From the NCBI GenBank assembly GCA_002433025.1, contig DJGZ01000067.1, forward strand, positions 1 through 64,000: 64,000 bases of DNA. The letters are read 5' to 3'. Positions 17,173-25,659 of the stretch are shown piece by piece; positions within the stretch are counted from its first letter, which is position 1, and each line of letters starts with the position of its first letter. A model generated the notes under the pieces. That model saw only the letters and a list, made by a program, of their open reading frames with translations. It was not told the DNA's origin and did not search any database. A program made the position numbers and the translations under genes. Origin of the DNA: Bacteroidales bacterium UBA5833 (lineage in GTDB: Bacteria; Bacteroidota; Bacteroidia; Bacteroidales; Lentimicrobiaceae).

Positions 17173-17745
17173 TTATTGATTATTAAATTTATCATTATCC
17201 CAATATTTGGGATTGTTGGTGATGTATTCTGTAATTCGTTCATATGATCGTTCATCACGAATAATGTGTTCCCAATAATTGCGTTGCCACAATTTTCGGT
17301 TGAATGGTCCCCACCCCAATTGTTTAACACCCCGGATGTATTCAACCGTTACCATGGATTGAAACGCACCAACCATGTCGCCAACGGTTTTTGGTTTGGT
17401 AGGGGCAATCCCTTGTGGTTGCCCCGATTCAATATTTTGGGCGACCGTTTCGTTTTGGGCGACCACAAGGGTCGCCCCTGCGATTTCCATGATGGCGTGA
17501 AAATGGTTGGGCATTACAACAAATTCGTGCAATTCGATATTGGTATATCGTTGTGGCAATTTCAACCATTCATTTTCAACCATTCGGCCTGCATCATTCA
17601 ACATCATTTCAACATTTTTCACATTGCCAAACAAACACAATCTATCCTGCACGCATATGGTAATAAAATACAATCCCGCCTGTGAATAATCGTAACCTTT
17701 CAGGCGGAAAGATTTACGTTGGTGTATATTGGAATTGTATGCCAT
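17173..17745 (-). mobile_element. REP-associated tyrosine transposase (RAYT, TnpA_REP)
   Basis: A 190-residue single-strand transposase of the IS200/IS605-related RAYT family. It shows the family start (RKSFRLKGYDYSQAGLYFITICVQDR), the HxH metal motif in VVMPNHFHAIMEI (near residue 80) and the tail QRNYWEHIIRDERSYERITEYITNNPKYW with candidate catalytic tyrosines. RAYTs are normally single-copy genes that mobilise REP hairpins. Here it lies 1 base from the hsdS stop, inside the restriction cluster. Odd: two REP-like palindromes are inside the coding frame, between the HxH and tyrosine regions, adding about 25 low-similarity residues. Confidence 0.9.
17402..17477. repeat. Two REP-like palindromes inside the RAYT gene
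   Basis: GGGGCAA/TTGCCCC (17402-17425) and GGGCGACC/ggtcgccc (17457-17477; 8-bp arms, 5-base loop) are hairpins sharing a CCCTTGTGG-type centre in opposite orientation, with a further GGGCGACC at 17439-17446. They look like REP units of the kind RAYTs act on, located within the transposase gene without breaking its frame. Confidence 0.6.
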
Positions 17746-17746
17746 A

Positions 17747-18952
17747 TTAAAAAATCATTCTTTTTTTCCCCGTCAACAACACCTGCATCAACCCCTTCTT
17801 CAACTCCCGCAACTTCTCTGCCTTGGTTTTGAGCAGGCTGATTTCTTTACCTGCCGCTTGCAATACTTGGGCTATTGCGGTTTGTTCTTCGATGGATGGA
17901 TATGGAATTTTCACAATGCAAAAATCATCGTAACTAATTTGCTTGCCATCTCGAATACCAATTACAGCAGTTGCTAATCGACCAATAAATTCATAGCTCT
18001 TGAAATATTGTTTATAAAACTCTTCATTGATAGGTTTCTTTGGTTTGAGAACTGTGTACGCTGGACTTACCAAACCTCTGTAATAAGAATACTCCAACCC
18101 ACCCTGAAATGAACGTAAGCTGATAACAAAATCACCAATCTCAACTAACTTGAAACCCTCCGTTCCAGTTGTAGGCATGGTAACTCTTCCTTCAAGCATT
18201 GTTCTTGGTATCATTCCCCTATCTTGAGTGGCAGAAAGCAGTTCTTCGTCTGCAAAACCCTTTTTTGTAATGCTTTTAAAAATCTCACCTGCTCCAAGTT
18301 TTTTCCACTCCCCACCAAACCCCTTCAACCGTTTCTTCCCCGTAAGCAATTGCTGCATGAGCCATTTTTTGCGGAGTTCTTTTTGGGCAATAAGTTTTTC
18401 GGTGGTGTGGATGGCGGCATCTGCGGTGCTCAGCACCTGGGCTATGGCTTTTTGCTCGGGGGGTGTGGGGAGTGGGATTTTTAGCTTCTTAACATCAGAA
18501 GAATTAATAGCAGGATAATTTGAACCAACTAATAATTGGTAAAACTGTCTTTCAATTCCAGAGCTGAATAGATATTGAAACAAATATTCATTACTGCATT
18601 TTTTTGCTGTAATTACTGCAAAACCTGTTGAAGCGATCAAGTCTTTAACTTCATTCCTAATCAATGAAAATCCCTGAAGATTCGGGCGCACAGTTGACAT
18701 CAAGATGTCACCCTTCTTTACAATTCTTCTTGCCCGTGAAGGAGCTGAAGCAAATACTTGTCTTGTTGTTTCTATTTTAAAATCATCTGAATCTACATCA
18801 GATAAAGAGATATAATCAAATTTATAATCCTTTGGAGTACTTCCATTCAAACTATCCCTATCAATATCTGCCACATCTTCGAAATGCTTGACCTCCCAAT
18901 CACTCGGAATTTCCGTATTGTAAAACGCTTTGGTATTTTTTGTTTCTGCCAT
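17747..18952 (-). CDS. hsdS: Type I restriction specificity subunit, full length
   Basis: The DNA-recognition subunit of the type I complex. Its 401 residues show the expected duplicated plan: target recognition domain 1 (to about 175, with the family phrase KKLKIPLPTPPEQKAIAQVL), a helical spacer (ERLIAQKELRKKWLMQQLLTGKKRL, about 190-215), target domain 2 (to about 365, with VKIPYPSIEEQTAIAQVLQ) and a second helix ending in LRELKKGLMQVLLTGKKRM. The two conserved helices would set the spacing of a bipartite recognition site. It does not directly follow hsdM: the AlbA_2 gene and a repeat-rich gap lie between, and RAYT follows at once. Confidence 0.93.
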   Translation of the reverse strand: MAETKNTKAFYNTEIPSDWEVKHFEDVADIDRDSLNGSTPKDYKFDYISLSDVDSDDFKIETTRQVFASAPSRARRIVKKGDILMSTVRPNLQGFSLIRNEVKDLIASTGFAVITAKKCSNEYLFQYLFSSGIERQFYQLLVGSNYPAINSSDVKKLKIPLPTPPEQKAIAQVLSTADAAIHTTEKLIAQKELRKKWLMQQLLTGKKRLKGFGGEWKKLGAGEIFKSITKKGFADEELLSATQDRGMIPRTMLEGRVTMPTTGTEGFKLVEIGDFVISLRSFQGGLEYSYYRGLVSPAYTVLKPKKPINEEFYKQYFKSYEFIGRLATAVIGIRDGKQISYDDFCIVKIPYPSIEEQTAIAQVLQAAGKEISLLKTKAEKLRELKKGLMQVLLTGKKRMIF

Positions 18953-18994
18953 TATTTTTTCTTTTTACAGGTTTTGTTCACAATATTTGCCTTC

Positions 18995-19022
18995 ACCATT
19001 TTGCCGCATCCGGCAAAATGGT
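18995..19022. repeat. 12-bp perfect hairpin upstream of hsdS
   Basis: ACCATTTTGCCG and CGGCAAAATGGT pair perfectly around a 4-base loop (CATC), 43 bases before the hsdS start. There is no T run on either side, so it is not a simple terminator; a REP-like unit or an RNA processing hairpin are options. Confidence 0.65.
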
Positions 19023-19024
19023 TT

Positions 19025-19341
19025 TGCAAACAAACAAGCAAAGGCGATTTTATTAAAAGCCTCATTTGAAGCAAGTTCACGTTCGCAAAGTGCTAAAAGA
19101 ACTGCTGGAACCTGCAAACAATTCGATGCGCTAAGTTGGCAATATTGCAAACGGTTTTGCAAACGGGTAAAGGGTAAATCCTTGAAATACAAGCTGTTTT
19201 CGTTTGCAACAGCAGCTATAATGCTTTGCATTCGCAAGCAGAATGAATTGCATAACCTTGTCGAAGTTGAGATTTTTGCAAACGAACTTGCAAACGAAAA
19301 TGTGCTCAAAGCATTGATTATCAATTGTTTTATCGTTTGCA
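19025..19341. repeat. Cluster of eight TGCAAAC / GTTTGCA sites
   Basis: The 395-base gap between the AlbA_2 gene and hsdS holds eight copies of TGCAAAC: six in plus orientation (starting 19025, 19113, 19146, 19158, 19277, 19289) and two inverted (19202, 19335). Two pairs are exactly 12 bases apart. Open frames crossing the gap have no family character and I read it as non-coding: perhaps a binding-site array or a degenerate gene. Confidence 0.55.
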
Positions 19342-19347
19342 AAACTT

Positions 19348-21099
19348 CTATTTTTTTCTTCCGTACCATACTTTTCTGTTGTCTTTTCTGATTTCTTCAA
19401 TCAAACCATTGACTTTCATTTCGGCAAAAAGGCGACTTACTGCATAAATATCACTATCGTTCAAAAGCAAAAGCTTTCTTGCTCCTTCATTGTCTATTTC
19501 ATCCACCGCATCCAAAAACCTTAAAATGGCTTCAATTTGTCTTGCCTTTTCCTGTTTTTTATACTTCGTATAACCTATCTTGTCTTCGTCACTGATGAGC
19601 TTACTTCTGTGAATGATGTATTTCACCCCAGAAGTCCTGCCGGTGGTTTCAATAAATTCAATCTCCTGCAATTCGGCTAAAATTTTCCGCAATTGATAGT
19701 GGTTTACAAAAGGTAATTGCTCCAACTGCTGAAAAGTGAGTTTTTGACCCGTATAGATATGATTGAGTACAATCAGTTTTTCCAGATCAATATCTTTTTT
19801 GGCGGTTTGCTTATACAGTAAACTCAATTCTGCTAGTTTTTCTGAATAGACATCTGCCTCCACCCTTAGTAAAATTGAGTTATCCGTTTGTATTGGCTGT
19901 GGTAGTTTCTTGCCTTTTGAGAGTAAAGCCGTAAATATTTTATCAAATCCGCTGCCTGCTTTTTCAGCATAATTGATTTCACGCAACACATCCATAATTC
20001 CCGGATTTCGCGGATTGGTTTTGCGTAAAAAATTGGTTTCATCAATACCTTGAGGAAAATGTCCGGGACTTTCAAACTCTAAACAATTGGGGTATTTTCT
20101 GATTTCGATGATTTGTTGTCGGCTGTAGTCCCGGTGGGCAATAGCATTGATCAAAAGTTCCCTGAGTACCACATCAGGGTAATCTTCAATATATTCCCTA
20201 AACAAGCCAAAATGAAACTCCTTTACTTTGGTTTCCGATTTCAGTTGCTGAAAGCAGGCATCAGCCATTTCAATCAAATTGCCGCTGTATTCAAATGGAG
20301 TATAAGTGCCATCCTCATAATAGCGTATGTATTTGATTTGATTGTAGGGTAGCTCTTTTAATGCTTTGGTGTTTCCAATGAAAAGTATTCCTGTTATGGT
20401 GGGAAGAGATTTGCCGTTTACTTCTTTTATCAGTCCCAGGGTTTCGGTAAACTCAGGAGAATTGTTTTTAAGATAAGGGCTTTGTGGTTTTTCTCTTTGA
20501 ATTCGTAAAAACAAATCTCTTGTTTTTTCTATATCCTGCCAGCCGGGAATCGGATTTCCTTGTTTATCATTGCCTCTGCCATCAAGAGGTAAATCCCAGG
20601 TTTTCTGGTCGAAAACAATTAAGCCTTTTTCAGCCTGAACAGTCGCCATTTCATAGGTTTCTATCGGCCTGTTACCATCATTACTTCTAATCAAATATTC
20701 ACTTTTCGAAGTTCTATGGAGTTGAGCAGTAAATGGAACTTCAAGCACCAATACATCTAGTCCATTAACATTTACTTTATGTGGTTTGATGGTTATGGAA
20801 GGAACTGTTCTATCCTGAATTTGTCGGATAAGCTCAAAAACCTTGCTGTCTGAATATTCAAATTCAGGATTAATTTCTTTAGTTTTATCTTCTATCCCGA
20901 CAAATAAAAAGCCCCCTTTTTTATTGGCAAACGCGACCACATCTTTGGCCAATTCATCATACTTAGGCGCAAAATTTTTTAAAGACTTACCAAAAGCAAT
21001 TTTGTCTTCCAGTTGTTCTTTGAAATCAAGTATTTCACATTCTCCTTTTGCCAATAGGTTGTAAAACCATTGAATGCTATGTCGGGTGAGCTTTTCCAT
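19348..21099 (-). CDS. AlbA_2 / HATPase_c_4 protein (Schlafen-like AAA_4)
   Basis: A 583-residue protein with an N-terminal AlbA_2 putative DNA-binding domain (GECEILDFKEQLE near residue 18, then DVVAFANKKGGFLFVGIEDK near 50-72) and a C-terminal ATPase-like region (LRELLINAIAHRDYS near 315, ESPGHFPQGI, GSGFDKIF), followed by winged-helix-like repeats. It lies 2 bases after hsdM, so it belongs to the restriction operon. Such genes are frequent partners of type I systems; their role is not established. DNA or RNA binding and control of restriction are inferences from family. No signal peptide or membrane segment is visible. Confidence 0.85.
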   Translation of the reverse strand: MEKLTRHSIQWFYNLLAKGECEILDFKEQLEDKIAFGKSLKNFAPKYDELAKDVVAFANKKGGFLFVGIEDKTKEINPEFEYSDSKVFELIRQIQDRTVPSITIKPHKVNVNGLDVLVLEVPFTAQLHRTSKSEYLIRSNDGNRPIETYEMATVQAEKGLIVFDQKTWDLPLDGRGNDKQGNPIPGWQDIEKTRDLFLRIQREKPQSPYLKNNSPEFTETLGLIKEVNGKSLPTITGILFIGNTKALKELPYNQIKYIRYYEDGTYTPFEYSGNLIEMADACFQQLKSETKVKEFHFGLFREYIEDYPDVVLRELLINAIAHRDYSRQQIIEIRKYPNCLEFESPGHFPQGIDETNFLRKTNPRNPGIMDVLREINYAEKAGSGFDKIFTALLSKGKKLPQPIQTDNSILLRVEADVYSEKLAELSLLYKQTAKKDIDLEKLIVLNHIYTGQKLTFQQLEQLPFVNHYQLRKILAELQEIEFIETTGRTSGVKYIIHRSKLISDEDKIGYTKYKKQEKARQIEAILRFLDAVDEIDNEGARKLLLLNDSDIYAVSRLFAEMKVNGLIEEIRKDNRKVWYGRKK

Positions 21100-21101
21100 A
21101 A

Positions 21102-22661
21102 TTAGGTAATTAGCTGTTTCAGATAAACTTCAATCTCTCCCTGCACCTTCACCAATTCCCCTTCCAGCAACTCAATCTCCTTCTGCACGGCAGCAATATC
21201 CACTTCGGCTTCTTCTTCAAAAGTGTCCACATATCGGGGGATGTTCAGGTTGTAGTCGTTTTCCTGTATTTCTTCAGGAGAGGCTATATAGCTGTATTTA
21301 TCTTCCACCACTCCGGGCTGTAGTTTGCCGGCAGCAAAATCACGGTAAGTAGTTACAATGTGTTCAATATCGCTTGCCCGCAGCTTGTTTTGATTTTTGG
21401 CACTTTCGTAGTGTTTGCTGGCATCAATAAACAATACATTGTTGCTGCTCTTTTGCTTGTTAAAAACCAATATGGCAGCCGGAATGCCTGTACCAAAAAA
21501 CAGGTTGGCAGGTAAACCGATTACTGCCTCCAACAGGTTTTCTTCAATGGTTTTCTGCCTGATTTTCCCTTCGCTGCTGCCCCGGAACAACACACCATGC
21601 GGCACTACCACACCTGCTTTGCCGTGTTCATTCAGCGTTTCAATCATGTGGCTGATAAATGCCCAGTCGCCTTTGCTTTTGGGTGGCACACCCCGCCAAA
21701 AACGGTTGTATTTATCGCTTTCGGGGTCGTAGCTTACGGTGGTTTTTTCTCCGTCCTTGTCTTCTATTTTGCCCCATTTGTCTAAGGAGAATGGCGGATT
21801 GGCCACCACTGTATCAAACTTCATTAAGGCATCGCCTTCTTTCAGTTTGGGGTTGCGGATGGTATCGCCCCAGCGGATGTTGGCATTGTCAAAACCATGC
21901 AAAAACATGTTCATCACTGCCAATGCCCAGGTGCTGCCATTGGCTTCCTGTCCAAACAATGAAAAATTGCCGGAGCCTACCTCGTTACCGGCTTTGATAA
22001 GCAATGAACCAGAACCACAGGTTGGATCGCAAATGCGCGAACCGGGCTTGCTTTTGGTGAGTTTGGCCAATAAAGTTGAAACTTCGGAAGGTGTAAAAAA
22101 CTCCCCGGCTTTTTTCCCGGCATCACTTGCAAAATTGGAAATCAGAAATTCGTAGGCGCCGCCAATTATATCTGCCCCGCCCAGGTGCGATGGACGCAAA
22201 TTGAGTTTTTCATTGTTAAAATCAATCAACAGGGTTTTGAGCCGTTGATTCTTATCTTTTGGCTCACCCAGCTTACTGCTGTTAAAATCAATGTTTTGGA
22301 AAATGCCTGCACCGTCTTCGCTGTATAATTTCTCACGGTTGGCTTCTTCCAGATCAGTCAACGCAATGTTTATGAGTTCACCAATGTTGGCTTCATTTCT
22401 GGAATCATACAGAAATTTGAAATGGCTTTGCTCCGGCACAATGAAGCGTTCGTGCAGCATGGAACGTTTGGCACGATCTAAATCACCATTGTATTTAGTT
22501 AAGTAGCCTTCCATTTTATCGTCATGCACATCGCTGAGATACTTCAGGAACAGCATGGTAAGCACATAGTCTTTGTAAACGCTGGGATCAATGCTCCCTC
22601 TGAAGGTATCGCAGGCTTTCCAAACAGCATCGTTGATGTCTTTCTGAGTAATTCTAACCAT
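21102..22661 (-). CDS. hsdM: Type I modification methyltransferase subunit
   Basis: The N6-adenine methyltransferase of the type I complex. In order: the helical N-terminal HsdM_N domain (NDAVWKACDTFRGSIDPSVYKDYVLTMLFLKYLSD), the family phrase GEFFTPSEVSTLLAKL, the SAM-binding motif DPTCGSGSLLIKAG (near residue 214) and the catalytic NPPF (near 286, VANPPFSLDKWG). Length 519 is typical. It begins 5 bases after the half-hsdS gene and is followed by the AlbA_2 gene after 2 bases, so the three are one tight unit from the promoter near 23250. Confidence 0.96.
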   Translation of the reverse strand: MVRITQKDINDAVWKACDTFRGSIDPSVYKDYVLTMLFLKYLSDVHDDKMEGYLTKYNGDLDRAKRSMLHERFIVPEQSHFKFLYDSRNEANIGELINIALTDLEEANREKLYSEDGAGIFQNIDFNSSKLGEPKDKNQRLKTLLIDFNNEKLNLRPSHLGGADIIGGAYEFLISNFASDAGKKAGEFFTPSEVSTLLAKLTKSKPGSRICDPTCGSGSLLIKAGNEVGSGNFSLFGQEANGSTWALAVMNMFLHGFDNANIRWGDTIRNPKLKEGDALMKFDTVVANPPFSLDKWGKIEDKDGEKTTVSYDPESDKYNRFWRGVPPKSKGDWAFISHMIETLNEHGKAGVVVPHGVLFRGSSEGKIRQKTIEENLLEAVIGLPANLFFGTGIPAAILVFNKQKSSNNVLFIDASKHYESAKNQNKLRASDIEHIVTTYRDFAAGKLQPGVVEDKYSYIASPEEIQENDYNLNIPRYVDTFEEEAEVDIAAVQKEIELLEGELVKVQGEIEVYLKQLIT

Positions 22662-22666
22662 TGTAA

Positions 22667-23224
22667 TTATTTTAAAGCGTTGATGAGTTGTTGTTGGATT
22701 TGTTTTTCACGGAGCAGTTCAATTTTTTGCTTCAGCAATTTTTCCTTGTTTCTGAGTTTAATGATATGCAGAATCGCCTCTTGTCTTTCAATGTCCGGAA
22801 CTGAGATTTCAAGATTTTCCAAAACCTGTTTTGATATGGACGGAATAGCGGTACCTATGGCCTGAGTTTTTAAAAGTGCTTGTGTGACCTGAATATTCAG
22901 AAACCATGCCAGGTATTGTGGCAGTATATTGTTGTAAGATGTTCTCAGCACAAAGAAAGAAGTAGATGCTACGGAAGGTTCGTTGTGGTTCTCAAAAACG
23001 GTGGCAAAATTCTTGGTTCCCTTGGCTGCAAAAAGCACATCACCGTCTTTCAGTATATGCTTTTCAGAGATGTCTTCAGCCGGCAGGTCGGGATACAATT
23101 CAGTATTCAATTGTCCGTTTTCATCAAAATGTTTGGATTGCAAATACACCAATTCACCAGAGCCGGTGGGTTTGGCAAAAAGTCCGGTTTGGATACTTGT
23201 GATATTTTTTAAAGGTGTTTTCAA
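22667..23224 (-). CDS. Half-size type I specificity subunit (single target domain)
   Basis: A 185-residue protein with one target recognition domain (KTPLKNITSIQTGLFAKP through VLENLEISVPDIERQEAIL) and one C-terminal coiled coil (RNKEKLLKQKIELLREKQIQQQ), about half an HsdS. Two copies could dimerise into a specificity unit with a symmetric site, as natural half-HsdS proteins can, or one could pair with hsdM in place of the full hsdS further down. The frame starts with TTG at 23222-23224, with AAAGGAAA just upstream as ribosome-binding region and no in-frame ATG near. It is the first gene after the operon promoter. No sign of frameshift is seen, so it is probably a real short gene rather than a broken one. 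Confidence 0.85.
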   Translation of the reverse strand: MKTPLKNITSIQTGLFAKPTGSGELVYLQSKHFDENGQLNTELYPDLPAEDISEKHILKDGDVLFAAKGTKNFATVFENHNEPSVASTSFFVLRTSYNNILPQYLAWFLNIQVTQALLKTQAIGTAIPSISKQVLENLEISVPDIERQEAILHIIKLRNKEKLLKQKIELLREKQIQQQLINALK

Positions 23225-23233
23225 AAAATTTCC

Positions 23234-23316
23234 TTTGTAGTGGTGCTACAAAAGTACATTAAATTTTCTGATAATCAAATTTATCTTGAAAAAAAATTAA
23301 GTAGACGCTCTACAAA
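23234..23316 (-). promoter_or_regulatory. Restriction operon promoter with two operator-like repeats
   Basis: Minus strand: TTTG (23276-23279), a 19-base spacer and TACTTTTG (23249-23256) form a good Bacteroidota promoter. Site 1, TTTGTAG-N5-CTACAAA (23234-23252), is a perfect 7-bp inverted repeat that overlaps the -7 box; site 2 (23298-23316) shares the GTAG-N5-CTAC core and the CTACAAA arm and lies upstream of -33. Their centres are 64 bases apart, close to six helical turns. Confidence 0.65.
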
Positions 23317-24168
23317 TTGAAATGATTTGTCTTTGCTTTCTTTTGAGTGTAGTCTGTTGGTAGCTAATTTGGCTTTACTGAAACGTTGGTTTGCGAGAAA
23401 AAATAGGTCAAATGTGCTATTTGTGCGGTTAGGAGTTTCATTTTTTTCGGGGCGATCCGGAAATTTTTTGTAAAGTCTCCAGGTTATTCTGTCATTATAA
23501 GATGATTTATTGGGAAATTCTCTGCAGAGTTTACCGATGTCTGATAAGGCTGGTCAGGATATAGAATGATGGTTTTAATATCCCTATGTTGGATAAATTG
23601 TTGTCTTTTAGGCTTTGATTCAATCATATACCATTTTCTGGCACCTTCGATATCTGCTTCAAAGGGATAACTGAAAATCCTGATCAAAGGTTAAGGGAGT
23701 ATAATTGGGGTAAGAACACATTTTCAACTGGTACAGATCGGGTAACGGAAACCGTAAAGGCGGCTCCGGTTATCCTCTTGGCTTCATCAATGGCCTTGTT
23801 TACCTGTATTTCGGTAATCACGACTTTTAGTGACTGACAGATGAAGGAATCTGTTGATCCTGATTTCTTGTCCTGATGAACATATTAGTTAAGAAAAGCA
23901 GAGCTTGTCACCTTTTGACAAACCCCGCTTTGTGAAGGATGATAATAATAAGATATTATCCTTTATTCAATACTCCGTTGAGAATTTTTTATGAATAGAC
24001 TTGCAGTGAATTATGGAAACTTGTTTAAAGATGCCAAATCATTCATAATCATACCGCCGCTGCCTGCCCCGCCACTTTTGCGGTGTCTTTGCGTCTTGCC
24101 CCGCTGTGGCGGGATCCTTGCGTGATTCTTAAATTTAGCGGACTAATGTTATTATAAACTCCGGCTTT
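23317..24168. other. Gap beyond the restriction operon with gene remnants
   Basis: About 850 bases with no complete gene. On the minus strand two consecutive open stretches look like a decayed gene: about 23692-23880 encodes SLKVVITEIQVNKAIDEAKR and onward with no start codon, and 23484-23687 encodes IRIFSYPFEADIEGARKWYM and onward from a TTG. I cannot name a family. Near 24068-24113 CCCGCCAC and GTGGCGGG form an 8-bp inverted repeat in G+C-rich sequence before the T9SS gene end. Confidence 0.35.
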
Positions 24169-25659
24169 TTATTCAATCACTACCTTCCCGGAAACCCTGA
24201 ATTCATCATTTTTTACTTCCAGGATATAGAGCCCTTTCCGTGCGTTCAGATTGGCAAACACCTGATTCCAGATAAACGTCTGCATGCCCGGAGTGCTGAT
24301 TGGTAAGCGATTGTACGCTACTTTTTTGCCGGCAAGGTCGTATAAACTGAGTTCGGCGGTGCCTGAGCCGGGCGCATTAAAACCAAGGGTGCCTGATGCG
24401 TTAACCGGATTGGGGAAGATATTCAGCTGTGAAGCGAACAATGGATCCTGCTGATCTGTACCGGTATGGAAATCTATAGGTTGGTGAGATTCAACAAGTA
24501 GATAGCCTGAAGATTGGGTATTTCTCACGTAAAAGCAGAACAGGGTGTCATTGCCAATGACCAATACCGGGAAGCCGGGAGCTGACGTTGAAGTGCCTGC
24601 CTCAATCAGGTTATGTTCCCAGGTTCCGTTTTGATATGTATGATGATACAGGTCCCCGCCTGAGGGTGATAGTGTAGTTCCCGCCATATTAAGCACATTA
24701 TTCGGATCACATAGCCCCGTGGCATTTCTGAAGTGGGGGTCCGCGGTATTCTGGCCCGGTGACCAGCTGCTGTTTTGCATAATACTGAACTGTCCGATAC
24801 CTGACATAGAGGCTACCCATAAAGCAAATGTCTCGTTGCTGCTGTTCGATAAGAGAACGATCGGCATCTCATCCTGAATGCTGCTTCCCTGTCCGCTGTT
24901 CGCGAGTTTTGTGGTTGGCCCCCAGGCGGTTCCATCGAAGGATGCTGTTGAAATATTGCTTGCGCCTCCCTCACTGTCGTGCCATACACAATGAAGCATC
25001 CCGTTGGCGTCCGCAACCACCGAAGACTGATTTGCCAGCAGGTCGGGCGATGTCTGGGGCACTGGTTGAAGCACCGGGTTGTCTGTATTCTGCTGATCTA
25101 TAAGGGCATGTTTTAGGTAATAGAATGCATTTTCTCCCGAGAAGTCCGCGGCGGTGTAGAAAAGACGGATATTTCCGGCATTATCGACCACAAGTTGCGG
25201 ATAGGTATTCAAAAGCAATTCCGGGTCTGATACCACTACAGGAGACTCCCAATTCTCCCCTGAAAATTTGCGGGAATAGGAAATCAGGAAGTTAAAGTTG
25301 AAATCCATGGTAACCCAGGCGCAATGCAGTGTTCCGTTTTCGTCAATAATCAGGGACGGCATAACTGAATATGGGTTTTCGGATGAAATGGTGGTGATTT
25401 CGCTCCACGCTCCGTTTTGGCGGGAGGCATGAACCATGGTGGACATACCCTGGTTATCATTGCTCCAGACAAGGTGGATGGTCCCGGCGGGATCACTTGC
25501 TGCTGCTATAAACGGAGAGACATCCTCATCTCCGAATTGCGCGGGAACCGCTTCCCAGGGTAAAATAACCTCAGGCTGCGACCATTGGGCGGATAACCGG
25601 GCCGGAGTAAAAAGTAAGGCCGTGAATAATGCTGATAATAAGTAAAGGGTGCGTTTCAT
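24169..25659 (-). CDS. Secreted BNR-like repeat protein with T9SS sorting domain
   Basis: A 496-residue exported protein. It has a clear signal peptide (MKRTLYLLSALFTALLFTPARLSAQ, cut after about residue 25). The middle is made of repeated beta-strand units of the form GxIHLVWSNDN, GTLHCAWVTMD, GNIRLFYTAAD and GMLHCVWHDSE, resembling a sialidase/BNR beta-propeller. I see no sialidase catalytic set, so binding is as likely as hydrolysis. The last 80 or so residues are a type A T9SS sorting domain (LNIFPNPVNASGTL, then LYDLAGKKV and KGLYILEV). It would cross the outer membrane by T9SS. It stands alone on the minus strand after a long gap. Confidence 0.85.
   Translation of the reverse strand: MKRTLYLLSALFTALLFTPARLSAQWSQPEVILPWEAVPAQFGDEDVSPFIAAASDPAGTIHLVWSNDNQGMSTMVHASRQNGAWSEITTISSENPYSVMPSLIIDENGTLHCAWVTMDFNFNFLISYSRKFSGENWESPVVVSDPELLLNTYPQLVVDNAGNIRLFYTAADFSGENAFYYLKHALIDQQNTDNPVLQPVPQTSPDLLANQSSVVADANGMLHCVWHDSEGGASNISTASFDGTAWGPTTKLANSGQGSSIQDEMPIVLLSNSSNETFALWVASMSGIGQFSIMQNSSWSPGQNTADPHFRNATGLCDPNNVLNMAGTTLSPSGGDLYHHTYQNGTWEHNLIEAGTSTSAPGFPVLVIGNDTLFCFYVRNTQSSGYLLVESHQPIDFHTGTDQQDPLFASQLNIFPNPVNASGTLGFNAPGSGTAELSLYDLAGKKVAYNRLPISTPGMQTFIWNQVFANLNARKGLYILEVKNDEFRVSGKVVIE

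Noticed and set aside
19025..19341. Repeat cluster as a CRISPR array
   Set aside because: Repeats are only 7 bases, spacing is irregular and two copies are inverted; no cas genes nearby.
18965..19400. Open frames across the hsdS leader as genes
   Set aside because: They follow the TGCAAAC repeats, overlap the end of the AlbA_2 gene, lack ribosome sites and show no family character.
22667..23224. Half-HsdS as a pseudogene of a full specificity subunit
   Set aside because: The frame is intact, ends in a proper coiled coil and is tightly spaced to hsdM; no remains of a second domain are seen.
24068..24113. CCCGCCAC/GTGGCGGG repeat as a terminator
   Set aside because: Arms are 30 bases apart and no T run follows; probably a common G+C-rich intergenic motif.
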